From: Calcarisporiella thermophila CBS 279.70
Taxonomy: Eukaryota; Calcarisporiellomycota
Assembly: GCF_041956535.1 (NCBI RefSeq)
Contig: NW_027192215.1
Location: 160,789 to 224,788, forward strand
DNA length: 64,000 nucleotides
Reading direction: 5' to 3'
Of this stretch, positions 45,590 through 59,833 are shown piece after piece. The notes under the pieces are model-generated. The model searched no databases, was not told where the DNA came from, and saw only the letters and a program-made list of their open reading frames with translations. How positions within the stretch are numbered: the first letter of the stretch is position 1; every line of letters starts with the position of its first letter. The translations under genes were made by a program, and so were the position numbers.

Positions 45590-48500
45590 ATGATCCAGGC
45601 ACTTCCACAACAGCAACAAGAAGAAAATTCAAGCACAGAAACTTTACTTCGGCGCCTTTTCGAGGAGACCGCAATTTCTGCAAGGTCTACACATCCATCC
45701 TCGCAAGAGCACCAGGAAGTCGTTCGACAATATTGTCTTTTAATCGAGAATGTAGTGCGTGATTGTTTAGTTCCATTATGCGATTCCGGCGGTAAGTGAT
45801 ATAAATCTCGTCAAAAATTAGTCCAAGGCTTACTATTTATGCTTATTTTGATTTAATCGCTTTTAGCTGAAATTTCGGAAATTGATCTAGCTCAAGCCAG
45901 AACTGCACTTCGGCTTATCGAACACGCTTTTACGCGCATGTCTGATGTTATTGTGCGTGCTCCTGCTCCAACGCAACACTCTTCTCAAATAGTTAGTCAA
46001 AAACAACAGAACGAAGTTGGACGCTTCAATATATGGGTGCTTGGGCATCTTCTTCCTGTCCTTTCCCGCGCCAATCTTGCCACTCTTCATGCGCAGACTT
46101 CACGAGCTGCATCTATCGTTGTTGGAGCACTAGGAATTCGCCTGCCGAATCTCTCAACACTCCGAGAGGTAGTTCAATCCATGTTAGGGGTTATACATAG
46201 TGTAGGAGCACTGGTCCAACCTAGCGAAAGCGATAAAGAAGATAATTTTCCATTGGACGTAGACTTGTTTGCAGGACATATGCTTACCGTGGATTCAAAA
46301 GCTGAGGCAATTAATCTGTTTGGCTATTTAATCGAGATTATGGTGGACGTATTCGAACGAGAACGTTTCTTGAGCGGAATATATGTGGAAGCGTGGGTGG
46401 TATTACTGAAAGCGGTTGAATGGGGAATAGAGTTGGAATGGGGTTCCCCTCTGCTAAATGTGAGCCAGCCCAATTATATTCATATTTGACAGGCATATAT
46501 TTACCAATCCTTTACAGGTGATTTTTCGTTGCATTAACAGACTTTTCTTGCTTGAATCGCTGCAAAATGTCGCTATATTTGACAGGGTGTATTGTGCAGT
46601 GATATCAACTGTATTCTGTTATGTATTTGACGAGGAGAGGTATGTGGTAAATTCTCTCCACACGAATAGCTTTTACTAATGCCTCCTAATTTAGGCATGG
46701 GACCTTTCCTGAGCTTGAAGAAGCAATTGGCCAATGTTGGCTCAAGACCTTAGAGTGCGTTAGTGAATATCAGTTGTCAACCATGGCTGATGTTGTGCAG
46801 GCTATCTTACTATCACCCGCGTTTAAAGAGATATACGATGTCAATATGAAGGTGCGGTTGAAATTCCTTATTTATTATAGAAGTGATCATTCTTTTAATA
46901 AATTTCACGCTTTTGAAATTACAGAGAGCGGCATTTTTATCACTAGAAAACCATATGGGTTCAACGTCAAATTCTCGTGATATGTTGTGGATACTTGTAG
47001 AATGGCTGAGTGTTCGACCAGTACGGGACATTGTTATCCGATGTCTAAGAGCATTTCTTCGAATATCACTGCAGGATGAGGCTAAATTACAAGAAAATGT
47101 AAGCTCACTGCTCTACCCATATTATAGATACAATTCATACTAATGTTTATTAATTAGAGCCCGCAATCTGTTAAGCGCGAAGGAAGTACTATCGAAAATG
47201 AACCTCATAAAAAGAGGGCTAAGATAGAGGAAGTCTCAACTGAAAATGACAAAATGGAGATTTTTGACGATGAGAAGGGGTAATCCTTATACTAACATTG
47301 CAAGGCTTTTGTCAACAATTGATATTAATTTTCATTTAAGGACAACTGTACAAGATTCCACATTGAATCGAGAGCAAATGGTAGCAACAAGGGACGTCTT
47401 TAGCCAACTTTTAATGCAAATTACCACTGCTGAAGTACATCAGGTGATTTTTTTTTTGCAATACCAATCAATTGCTTAGGATAACATTTTATGCATATTT
47501 TATCTCACGAATAGATACCTAACATATCAAGAATGTTGAGACTAGACGGTGTTATTACCGCAACTGCTGGTCTATTGACAAACCCAGTTCATCACGAGGG
47601 ACTGCAAAATAATTTACAATCAACTTTAGGATATTTTATCTCCTACATTCTGAAGAGCTCACAGCGAGTAATTTTTTCGAGCACATCCATCATTGTTCTT
47701 TAATTCTAATCACCTTTCTATTACTTATAGAACTCTTTAAATTTCTCTTACTGCAAAGAGGGAATGGATATCCTGTCCAATTCTATCAAATCCTTGGTAA
47801 TCGCCAAAGGTATTTTTTTTTATTTTCTATTTCACTGATTACATTTCAATTTTATCAATACTATACAAATTGCCTCAATTATTGACAATTAGACTACTTT
47901 CTTTTGGATGAAATGGAGGAAGAAATTACCTGTCTATTCTGTTTACCATGGCTTGGCATTTTCAAACGGCACTCACGCGAATCCCCCCCTATTCCAGCCT
48001 CGACTATAATAGCGATATACGCTTCGCTTTTTCCAAATTTAGAAGAAGACGATGTTTTTTCTTCAAAATTTGAAGTATTGGCTGATCTCGCAACTGACTA
48101 CATTCCTCTTTTGGCGTGCCTTCCCTTTCCTAAGTTTTGGCCTGAAATACGATTTCACCTATTTGCGCTAGCACTTACTCCTTTATTTGGCGAAAAAACG
48201 CGGGCAACGGCATGGTGCTGGCTACCTGTGATGTATTCACGAACCCAAAGTTTTCCGAGATGGAAATGCATAATAGATGAGTCCGCAAGGTAATGATTCC
48301 TTAACTTTTATTTTGAAAGGACGCTGTTTAATACTTTGTTGAATAACTCTTAAAGGGTAACAATAGATGACCCATTAAATTGTCTCAAAGCAGCTGCGGA
48401 AAATTTAGGCAAATTTGCCTGTATTAAAGCCGACGCCTTATTAATAAGTGAAATAGAGCCCGCTAGAGCTGTTGAAAAACATACCCCTCTCCATTTCGGT

Positions 48501-51500
48501 CTTAGTTTAGAGTGCTCTGTATGTGATTTGCATTCGGACAATCGATTCCAAGTTGAAGGACCACTTGATGAGTGGGATGCTTTTCTATCCCTTCTCTCTG
48601 TGCGCCAAGAGCCTGAAGTACGAATATTGTGCTTGAAAAGCGTTGGTCGGTTGCTAAGTCACATAGCTCCAGACGATCTTAAGATTGAAGGGGAAGCAGG
48701 ATTCAAATTTGGAACAGGAGCATTAGCGGCTCTTTCGAGTAAGACGCCATCTATTCGATTATCAGCCAGGTAATAAAGTTGTGCTTATGGATTTATTCGT
48801 TTAGCTTACCTTTTTTTTTTACTTTGACTTTAAAATAGTAAATTGCTTGCTCAACTATTCATTGAGCCGAGTCTTTCGAACTCAAGAATTATTCATGAAC
48901 GTCTCCAGGAAATGATTCAATCTGGGAATCCAACTCTCCAATGGACTGCAATACGAGCTATGGGAATTCTTGCCAAGTATTTGACTTTAACAAGCCCTAT
49001 TATGAAATCCTCTCTTATAACTGTCTTATAAACCGTAGGGTAGCAAATGAGAAGTCTCTGATGATAATATTTCGTTCCCTCATCGAAAATCTAAGCCAGA
49101 AAGATTTGTTCATTAAAACACTTTGTTCAAAACAGGTTAATATTTGCTATTTTCATTACCAATTTATTTTTCTTACTAAAGATAGTTCTTATAGATTCAG
49201 AATATTGCTTCACTAAAGAATACTACACCATCAACCCTCCTTTTGCCCTTCTTCCCTTATATCAGTCTCCTATTAGTTGATCGCCTTCTAACCGAAACTA
49301 GCATTGTGCAAGAAGTGGTACGACTAGTCAATATGGATATCGACACCTTCCTTGATTCAACACTTCAATATACCCTCCCACATCTAATTTGCGAACGTAG
49401 AATTGACGTTATTGAACGGATATCACAAATCCTGCATACAGATGTCCCTAACATGTGTGTCAATAAGATGCACGATATCCTCGCTCATTTGTTCATGCAT
49501 GCCGAAGATAAAATCACCCCTGCTACTAAATTTTTTATCTCCATCGCATCTTCAAATTTCAACAATATCACTGTGACAAGATTACTTCGTTCATGCACAT
49601 TATATCTCGTAACGAATCTTGCGGTTGAATTAGGCGACGAAAACGAGGAGACACGTGAAAGAGCTGAAAAGGCTCTGCGATATGTTGATGGAAAATTGAG
49701 TAGCAAAGATGGAGAAGAGGGCAGGGAAAGGGAGAAGGAAGAAGAGCGAACCGAAGGTTCTCTTTCGCAATTTTTGAAGCAATATTTTCTCGGAATATTA
49801 ACAAGTATCAGCGATTACATCAACGATTCGCGGGGGCAATATATGATATCGAAAAAGGTTAAAACAGTAAGAAGTTTAACTGAACTACTGAAGCTCATTG
49901 GGGCGGATATTCACACGGTAACCCCCCAGGTATAAAAACGACACTTGAAATTCATAGTATGCTTATTTATCTCTTACCTATATACCAATAGATTATGGCC
50001 ATGCTGCAAACTGTACTCAATCAACCTCAATTACGTGAAGTAGCACTTCATGCATGGCAAGTGTTTATCAAAACTCTGAAGATTGAACACATCGGCCCCC
50101 TCTTGAATCAAATCATCGCTATTCTCCTCAAGGTGTTTCCCGATTGCACCCCATCACAAAGCCAAGAAATTGTTAACATATTCGAGCATTTGATTATAAA
50201 AAATGGGAGACGTATGAAGAACTTTTTTCCGGATGTTGGGGTGCTACCAGATTATCCAGAGCTGGCCCCATTTCGTACTGTACTTCGTGCTGCACAAGAT
50301 AAATTAGATCAGATGGAGAGGCTTCAACGTCTACTTCGACGTGTTGCTCATGAAAATCCAATCCTATCCCAAAATGCACTGGTGGAGTTAAAGAACCTAC
50401 TTGAGGAACAGCAGGAACACTTGTGTCAGCGTATGCTTGCAGAAACAGTCGACCCTGTAGTGAGCGAGTTAATCCGTGTACTACTTGAAAGCTTCTCGCG
50501 CTATGATGGAAACAATGCTGATATTCAGCGTCTATGCTCCGAATGTCTTGGAATCGTGGGAGCTGTGGATCCTGGTCGCCTGGATATCTCGATCTCGGAA
50601 GAAAAAATTGTTGTTTTAAGCAATTTTACTGACCGTGAAGAGAGCGTGGAGTATGCTTGCAAAGTGATAGAAAAGCAACTTGTTGGTGCATTTCGTTCTG
50701 CTCGGACTACTTCACTTCAAAATCACCTCGCATTTGCAATTCAAGAACTGCTTAAATTCTGTGGATTTACACCCGATCTACTTGTATCTTCACGTACCTC
50801 ATCAAAAATGTCAGAGGCACAAAAGCGTGTAAGAGAGCGATGGAATAGTTTCCCAAAACTTGTGCTTGAAACGGTGTCACCATTGCTGGGAGCCAAATAC
50901 TACGTGCTCCCAGTGCCGATCCGCCCACAAGAATATCCCATATACCCACGAAAACCTGGATTTAAAGAATGGCTTCAGGCATGGACTGTGGATTTAATAG
51001 GGAAAGTTACCGAAGAAAATTCGAAGCAAATATTCGGTACCTGCAAAAACGTGGTAAAGCTTGCAGATGCAGGCATTGCACTCTTCCTATTACCACACTT
51101 GGTTCTCAACGTGCTTATCACCGGGACAGATAAAGATCGCGAAGAGATATTCACAGAATTGCTTGCAGTTTTAAAAGACGGCATATCCATCTCTCAGTCT
51201 GGAGTACTTCACGAGAAGCGCCAGTTAAGTAGCCAGACCATTTTTTCATTGGTTGACCACTTGACACGTTGGCTTCAGATGAAGCGCCAGAGCGAAAATA
51301 GTAAGAAAAGGGCAATTGCGAAGCGTGCTGGTCGATATGTTTCAGTGGACGAAGAGTTGAATCGCGACGACTCTCTCAAACATGTTGAGAATTTGCTTTC
51401 ACGCATTCCTCAAGATATTATGGCCGAATCTTCTTATCATTGCAAAGCTTACGCGCGAGCCTTAATGCATTTCGAGCAGCATATTCGTAACCAACGCAAC

Positions 51501-54500
51501 ACCTCCAAATCCGAGCAAGAAATGCAGCCGCTCTATAAACAACTACAAAGGATCTATGCTCACATTGATGAGCCGGATGGGATGGATGGAATTGCGACTA
51601 TGTTTCTGGACATGGCCCTTGAACAACAGATACTTGAGCACGAATCCGCAGGGCGATGGACAGCAGCCCAAACATGCTATGAGCTGTCACTGCAGCAAAA
51701 CCCTGACAATTTAGAGCACCACCTTGGACTAATGAATTGCTTAAAAAACCTGGGGCATTTGGGTAATTGGCGTTTAGTTTACCATCATCACAATATTAAT
51801 AACAAATATATATCTCATCTAGAAACTATGCTAACGCACGTAAATGGGATCGCTACACGCCACCCAGAGTGGTACAATCAAATCAATGCTTATGGTATAG
51901 AGGCTTCCTGGCGCCTTGCAGATTGGGCATCCCTCGAGGAATTCCTTAGTCGGGCCCACGACATTAGCTTCGAAGTTTTGGTTGGAAAGGTAGTACTGGC
52001 CATGCGGCAACAGGATGCGCTATCCTTTCACACTTGGCTGGGCCATGCTCGCGAAGCATTAATGGCTACGCTTGCTGCAGCGTCACGCGAGTCATATCGG
52101 CGTGCGTATGACGTGATTACAAAACTACATATGCTTTATGAGTTAGAGACAAGTTTATGTCTACGAGATTCAGCTACCAGTAGGCAGTCATTTGAAGAGG
52201 CTGCTTCGAATCTATTTCGACTTTGGGAGGCACGACTTCAAATCACACAGCCGACATTCAAAGTAAGGGAGCCAATATTAAATTTGCGCCGAATTGCGCT
52301 ACAGAATCTAAAATCCTCGGAAGTCGTCCGCCTCAATTCCGTCCCACTTCACCAAGAAATTTCACGTATCTGGCTCCAGAGTGCAAAGACGGCGCGAAAA
52401 GCTGGATATTTCCAGACCGCATATAGCGCTATCCTACATGCTTCTGAGCTCCGGGCGCCATTTATCTATACAGAACGTGCGAAATGGCTATGGGATCAAC
52501 ATGAGAATCGTAAAGCGATGCAAGAACTAAAGAATGCACTTATTGTTCATGGTCCCTCATTGGTGGGGGCTGGAGGTTCAAATATTAGTACGGATAGCAT
52601 TTCTGCAGCGAGAGATGTAAGTCTGGATACGAAATCTGAGGGGTTCGTTAGAGCAAAGGCGTTGCTGCTATTGACCAGGTGGATGGAGAGTATGAGCATG
52701 AGCGATTCAAAAACTCTCCTGAAGGAATACGACGCTGTCACAAATGATCAACCTCAATGGGAGAAGGGCTATTTTTATCTTGGGCGATATTATAATTCAC
52801 TACTTGAAGATTCCCGAAAAACTAATCAGAGCACAGTATACCAAACCGATCTCATCTATCATACTATTAAATGCTACGGCCGAGCCCTATGTTTTGGAAC
52901 ACGCTATATTTATCAAACTATGCCTCGATTATTGACGATCTGGCTCGACTTCGGCGCTACACCTGGATTGATTGAAACAGGAAGGGGAGAGTCAGAGAAA
53001 GCGACACTTCGGCGTGAAAAGATTACTGAACGATTCAACGCTGTCAATTCGTTGGTCAAAAAGTTGAATGAACGCCTTCCAGCTTACCAATTCCTCACCT
53101 GCTTCCCCCAAATCATTTCGCGCATATGTCATCGTAACAAAAATGTTTTTCAGGTGCTCGAAATGATCATTATCAACGTCCTCACTTCATATCCGCAACA
53201 GGCTCTCTGGTCAATGATGTCTGTTTCTCGCTCCACCTACTCTATACGAAAAAGCAGATGCAACAATATTCTCGCGAAGCTAAAATCTGATCAACACTCC
53301 AAAGTTAATGGTGTCAACGTAGAAACATTAATTCAACAAGCAATGAAGCTAACAGATCAGCTACTTAACCTGTGCAATTTCAGTATTGGCCAGCGTGAAA
53401 CGATGTTGAGCATCAATAGGGATTTTCGAACCCTACAGCGGATGACACCTCTCCAAATTATTGTTCCACTGCAATCAACGCTTATCCCATCTCTCCCGGC
53501 TTCGTCGCAAACGCTGAGCTCTCACCTGCCATTTATGAATGATCTGCCTACGATTGCAGGATTTCAAGATGAAGTGGAAATAATGTTATCATTGCAACGC
53601 CCGCGTAAAATTACAATAATCGGGAGCGATGGGAAAAACTATATTTTCCTCTGCAAGCCAAAGGATGATTTGCGAAAAGATGCTCGGCTTATGGAGTTTA
53701 ACTCAATGATCAACAAACTACTGAAAAAAGACCCCGAATCTAGGAAGCGACTACTCCATATTCGAACCTATGCTGTAGTTCCACTAAACGAGGAATGCGG
53801 TCTAATTGAATGGGTTCCTAACACTACAGGCCTGCGGCACGTACTCATGAAGTTGTTTCGCTCAAAAAACATTACTGTTTCGCACCAAGAAATTAAACAG
53901 ATACTTGAGCAAACACAGCCAACACCACAAGATGTATTCCTTAAGAAACTTTTGCCAAAGTATGTTTTTTTTGCGCACTATTTCTTGGTTGTTTTTTTTT
54001 TTTACTTATTTCTATATTACTAGATTTCCGCCCGTACTCCACGAGTGGTTTCTTGAGAATTTCCCTGAGCCTACTTCATGGCTAGCTAGTAGGCTAGCAT
54101 ATGCGACTACACTTGCAGTCATGTCGATGGTCGGGTTTATTCTGGGGTAAATGTTGGGGCCGTCAAATTAATCGTGAAATCCCTCTCATCTCTTTTGAAT
54201 AGACTTGGAGATCGCCACGGAGAAAATATATTATTCGACGAGCTTAGTGGGGATATCATACATGTCGACTTTAATTGTCTGTTTGATAAAGGGCTTGCTT
54301 TTGAGAAACCAGAAAAGGTTCCATTCCGACTTACGCACAATTTAGTTGATGCGCTTGGAATTACTGGATACGAAGGTTAGCATACTTGATAACATGTTTA
54401 TTACATGGGCTATTCAAGGCAATTTTACTAAATCTTCTTTTTTAGGCGTTTTCCGTAAAAGTTGTGAAGTATCACTTCGTGTACTTCGGAATAACAAAGA

Positions 54501-54824
54501 ATCGTTAATGAGCGTTCTTGAAACATTCATGCACGATCCACTTTGTGAGTGGAGTAAGAAAAAGGTTAGTCATGTCACTATTAACTCGTCCCGTTTTCAA
54601 GTTCCAAATATATTAACCTACTTGTAATATAGGCTAATTCCTCGGGGGAAGTGGAAAACGAGCAAGCTAAAAAAACTCTTACGACAATCGAAAGAAAACT
54701 ACTAGGTGAAGCCAAGGAGGGACCGGCGCTTTCGATTGAAGGACAAGTCCAGGAGCTTATTCGACAGGCAACTGATCCACTCAATCTGTATCAAATGTAT
54801 ATTGGATGGGCTGCGTACATGTAG
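45590..54824 (+). CDS. MEC1: ATR/Mec1/Rad3 checkpoint kinase (PIKK)
   Basis: Nineteen exons: join(45590..45791, 45867..46459, 46518..46639, 46695..46851, 46925..47098, 47158..47279, 47341..47443, 47515..47667, 47731..47809, 47893..48289, 48356..48769, 48839..48976, 49039..49135, 49195..49929, 49992..53959, 54024..54146, 54203..54375, 54446..54564, 54633..54824); 2686 residues against 2644 in human ATR. The start of exon 14 could be 49201. The N-terminal half is HEAT-like helical repeats. The FAT domain lies in the large exon 15, with [13 protein letters not shown] and [15 protein letters not shown]. The kinase domain begins near residue 2360. It has the lysine segment ([20 protein letters not shown]), catalytic loop [13 protein letters not shown] and [12 protein letters not shown]. 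The last residues form an FATC domain ([20 protein letters not shown] then [10 protein letters not shown]), diagnostic of ATR rather than Tel1 or TOR. The kinase signals replication stress and DNA damage. Confidence 0.96.
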
Positions 54825-55039
54825 GAAAATGGAGGCGGTTGTAGTAATTAATTTTTTTTGCCCCCCATCAATTGTTAATATTCTGTGACTGCTAAATTTT
54901 CAATGTAAAAGAAATCTGTATTTAATTCTCTCTCGAATTCGAAAGCGATTAAAAATTCCAAATTGAACGCGTCGAGACTGAGTCCTTCAAGGACACTCGG
55001 CTATCGTGATAATATATCTAGGGTATAAGGTGCATTAAT

Positions 55040-58000
55040 ATGCAAAGCTGGCCTATCGATCCGCTTCACGAGCTCTGGAATGCCACAGCAGAACAATTGC
55101 AAACTATATTGCGATCAGAGAGCCAGAGCAAAAATATCAAGGCAAGAATAATCTATGATAAGCCTCGATTGAAAACATAAAAATAAGAGTATTGTACATG
55201 GAAACGTAGGTCATTGCACTTGTTCGATTAGAGAAACTTATTCGTGAACCACACATAAATTGTATTGATGTTTTGCCGGATATCCTTGCGCAGGTTTGCT
55301 TTTAAAGTTCATTCTCAAGTGTAATGGATTTATACCGAGTAATTAATGATGAACATCTATGAAACAGGTCGACTCAAAGTCAACAAAGCTTCAATGCCAG
55401 GCATTTAGGATTTTGCTCACTATATTCAGGGCAAGTTATCCCCTTGTATCCATGCGCCTATCATAGCTCCTAGGAATAATTACTCTATCATATACTTCAG
55501 ACGCGTAAAATAGCCCTTGGAGGGAAGCTGCCTGATAATTTATCTCGACTATCTGAACTTTGCTCGATAGTTACTGCCAAACTTTCCAATTCTCACCATC
55601 GAACCCGTTCTCTATGCCTGCAACTCCTAGTAGCAATACCAATGCAACTCCGGACATTAAACCAAGATCAAGAATCTATCTTCGTGACCGATGCAAAACT
55701 GCAGACAATTGTCAGCAAGTATGGTCAGGATTCAGATCCAAGAGTTAGAAAGGTTAGAATTGTTAAATTTTAGTGTTTTTCATATAACACCTCGTTTATC
55801 GTTCCCATGTATGGGTTTCTAAAGGTTGCACTGAATTCTCTTCTTTCACTGCATCTGCGTGGGTGTAACCTTGACTTATCTCTCTATCCGCTTGCTGTTT
55901 CCGCGCTTAAAGATGATTATGAGGATGTGCGGGTATCGGCCCTTGATCTTATCTGGTAAGTTTCTTACCTAGGTTAATAATAGGTCCGCTACTTTAAAAA
56001 ACAAACTTAGGGTTCTAGGAAATCTCTTCCAAGAGCACAAACTTAACGTCGAGCATGGTGGCATGAGCGAGGAGATCCGTATGGTTGACGATGTGTTCGT
56101 GAAAATTTGCGACATGGTCAACGATGGAACTGCCAAAGTACGATCAAAAGCATGCAACCTGTTGGGGACTTTCCGTCAGGTGAACATCAAGTTTCTCTCA
56201 CAGACCTTCAGCAAACAAATCATATCACATTTGCGGAGAAAAGTTCCTATGGGTCGTAGTAAGGGAGTAAGTCTTACACTTAATTTTGTGTGCTTTCTAT
56301 ATCCTAATTCCATCGGTGCTCATATGACAGTCAAAGAAGCTAATTCCAGTGGCCGAAGGAGATTTTGATGTCGAGTCCGATGAGTTTCGTCTCTTGGACT
56401 CTGGCGCTTGCGGTGCATTTGTACATGGGTTAGAAGATGAATATCAGGATGTCAGGCTCGCATCAATAGGTAAGCATCCGTGTGGTTGCATTTAGCATGT
56501 ATACTTATGAGTAAAATTTGTAGATTCAATCTGTGAGCTAAGCATGTATAACAAGGAATTTGCCATCCAATCTGTAGATTTCCTTGTTGGTAAGAAAACT
56601 CATTACTACCCTTGATGCTTCAACTCGATTAACTGGTCGTTTGGCTACAGACATGTTTAATGATGAGATCGACGAAGTTCGCTTAGATTCAATCAATAGT
56701 TTACGCAAAGTCAGCACAAAATCGCCCATCATCCTCGATACTGATCAGTTACAGATAGCGCTTGGAGTACTAGAGGATGCTAGCCGCCGCATCCGTGAGG
56801 GTGCCCACGAAATGTTGAGGTAGACCGCCATAATTCTGTTTATTCGTGTTCATGCTTATTTAAAAGAGAAAACAGAGTTTCGAATTTTGCATCAGCCGAG
56901 TGCATGCCTATTTTTATCGAAGCATTACAAGCAAATCTGGTAAGATATCCAGGCGATCAACTCTCCATTTATCGATGCCTACGTGACATTGGTGCGAGAC
57001 ATAGCGAGTTCGTTGGTAGGCTCTTGAATGCATTCCCAGTTCTACTTGGTGTATTGACATAATAATGCTTATATAATCTCCAACGCAGAACCGCTTGTTG
57101 CCAAATTATTGAAACTCGACCCGATATTTGCTCCACGTGAGCAAAACGTCGAAGACCCTACTTGTAAGTCAATTGGACACATATGTAATATACCACATAT
57201 AATGGACTTAAGCTCTCTCCACATAATCTACGGGGATAGATGTTGGGTATTTGATCTTAATACTTAACGCTGCAGAGGACAACAAGGATATACAGAGCCA
57301 GTTGCCAAAATATGTCCGTCGGCACTACACTTATTTGCGTGATAAGTTTCCCGGATGTTTCCCACCTCAACTTAGAGTAGCTCAAGCCCATCTACTTTTA
57401 TTTTTGCTAAAACATTGGCTAATGTCCCATTTTCCACTTTAAAACAGGCAGAGAGTAAAAGTGGTCTATTAATTGTGGAGGCACGGGAAACCCCAGTTAT
57501 TGAAAGTAAGAGTTACATCTTTTTTCCCGTTTGCATCTTGTAATAATGTTTTGGCTTTGGTTAGATCATGGCGACGTTGAGGATCTCTTAAAACACACGA
57601 TGGCTACAGTTTCCAAAATTGTAAAACTAGTTCAGCAACGAGAATGGAATGTAGCCAGCCGCTTCATCGCCGCTTCTAATGAGTATGTACATATTATTAA
57701 TTCTTCTAATGCTGCTATCCCATTCATAATTGTACCTTCACTAGGAATTTAAAATACATTGGGACACTCAATCCAATTCTGAGCGGAAAGGCAGAATTTG
57801 TAATCTTGTATTTGCAATGCTGCAAAATCTTAATTGAGGTGATTATCGTTTTTGTTGTAGTACGGAAGGATGGTTTATAGATTTTGTTTACGCACCAGGC
57901 AAAATCAAGGAGAGAACAATTTCGGTTTGGACGTAGTTCACTGGAGACGGCATCACAACTTCTGCGCATTTCATACAGCATGGAGCATTCATTTCTAGGA

Positions 58001-59126
58001 TTACCCCGCCAAGCAAGAAGTCTGATTGACCATTTCAAGCTGGTGGCACATATTCTTTGGGTATTCGGCTCGATATTAGAAAACAAAGGGTGAGCGCATA
58101 TTCGGTCGATTAAGCTGCTTTTTAATGGACTCTCATGCCATTCTTTCTCTTCTATGTATCAAAGGCTAACTAATGGCGAAAAAAGTCTTTTGGATTCTCT
58201 TCAGACTCTACAAGACCGAATCAACGATATCAACAAGTAAGGAGTTAATTGACACGACCCCCTACTCCCTCTCCATTCACACCTATCATTTACACGATAT
58301 CTAATAGAAAGTCTCGCGATACCGGCGTGGGTTGTGAGAAAATTACACGTCTAGGAGATCATTTGTCCACATGCATGCAAGTGGAGAACAATGCGATAAA
58401 GCTTGCAAAATCGTCGGAATTGCTCTTTGCTTATGTGCTGGTAATACTAATGCTAGCAGATGGCATTGCATTGAAGATAAACCTGTATTGCTTGACTTAG
58501 GACTATATCCCGGGTGAACTCGATATCGACAACTTGCTCAAGAAGACTCGGGGCACACTCATTAGTCCAAAATCGAATCCAGACAAACCTGTGGAATTTG
58601 TGTCTGCCTTTTCTCTGCGTGCCCAGATTGAGGCCGAGATCCAGCACATTACAAGCATACGATCAATCGCAATCAAGGTAATTCTGAGCTTGCGTTGCTG
58701 CAATGCTATTGCTACCGAATGTGACTGAACGCCTTTTATTCAAAGGCCACTTTCCTTGACCAATCAACCCGCCTCTACTGGCCTCCTGTGTCCCACTTTT
58801 GTCCCACCACACCCTACCATTATACCCTGGAAACCTCGATTGAGATTGAGCAGGCCGCATGGACAGGTGAGCGGCGGATCTATTTTTGTGTGCCGATGGC
58901 CTCTTCGCCCTAGCATTAACTAATGAACAACCTCACGTATATATTAGATAAATGCTATGTTACGCTCGAGCTAGTCTATGTCTTTGAGCCTGAGGAATTG
59001 GACCAAGCCGCCATCGATGATATCCTTGCTTATCCACACAAACCTTCATGCACCTCCCCAACCACAGTACCGATCGGCGATCCCGTACAGTTCTATATAC
59101 TACCGCGGCGCCTCAATCCTGGATAA
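55040..59126 (+). CDS. INTS4: Integrator complex subunit 4 homologue
   Basis: Twenty-one exons: join(55040..55141, 55210..55293, 55368..55430, 55501..55752, 55825..55955, 56011..56266, 56331..56469, 56524..56589, 56651..56819, 56876..57015, 57089..57163, 57240..57376, 57448..57505, 57565..57682, 57745..57838, 57881..58089, 58165..58236, 58308..58440, 58501..58677, 58746..58866, 58948..59126); 924 residues (human 963). HEAT repeats carry family blocks: LDLIWVLGNLFQEHKL, EEIRMVDDVFVKICDMV, DSGACGAFVHGLEDEYQDVR, DFLVDMFNDEIDEVRLDSI and HYTYLRDKFP. The C-terminal beta domain matches too (DKPVEFVSAFSLRAQIEAEI; DPVQFYILPRRLNPG). INTS4 is the scaffold of the Integrator cleavage module with INTS9 and INTS11, processing snRNA 3' ends and attenuating transcription. 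Introns 1 and 3 use GC donors (AAG|GCAAGA, AGG|GCAAGT). Confidence 0.92.
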
Positions 59127-59833
59127 CAGGATAGAAAGTCATATTACTAACACAATAAAAAAAATTAAAATAGTTAAACTGGTGCATTTTGGAAGATAAA
59201 GAATTACATGCCGAATGCACACCTCGAGAAAATACTACATTTAAATTCTCAAGGAAAATGACTTTGGTGAAATTCGACCTTTAGTGTATAGAAAACAAGA
59301 ATTATAAAGGAACACAATGCTCTCCGATACTATTTACATAAATTACCACCATTGAAGAATGACATGGTTCCATATCTACTTTTCCATGCCGGTCTGGAAA
59401 TTTTGGCAATCAAATTGACTACTTTGATTATTTAAGTCTTTCTCTGTATTTTATTTTGGCCTCGAATTTATTTTTTAATATTTTGATTTTATGCAAAGCA
59501 AGATTTAATGGATAGAGTGTTTATTGTATCAACTGGTATTATTTTCCTTTGTTGCTCCAAGGAAATCGTATATTTCGCATAATACTTTATTGGCTCGGTG
59601 ATTCAACGCTATTGACATTTGCTACAAATTTAGAGAGATAAAAACACAAGTTTTAAAAGCAATTCGATATGTTATGTTGCACGATATCAAGCATTAAAAG
59701 ATATGAAAGCTAATTTTCCTGTAAAGAGCATAGAGCAGGATTTAGCAACATTAAAGGTATAGCGATGAGTATGGATTGAGTAAATAATTGAAAATCGAAA
59801 TCAGTTAGAGGAAACATATATAGCATTCGAATG
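59127..59833. other. Intergenic region between convergent genes
   Basis: About 700 AT-rich bases between the ends of INTS4 and the minus-strand kinase gene. No coding frame, RNA gene or repeat is supported. Confidence 0.5.

Noticed and set aside
45590-54824. Reading the PIKK as Tel1/ATM or TOR
   Set aside because: The FATC end ([10 protein letters not shown]) and [17 protein letters not shown] loop match ATR; there is no FRB domain as in TOR.
39676-54824. RAD52 and ATR as a DNA-repair gene cluster
   Set aside because: Unrelated genes lie between and fungal repair genes are not normally clustered; most likely chance.
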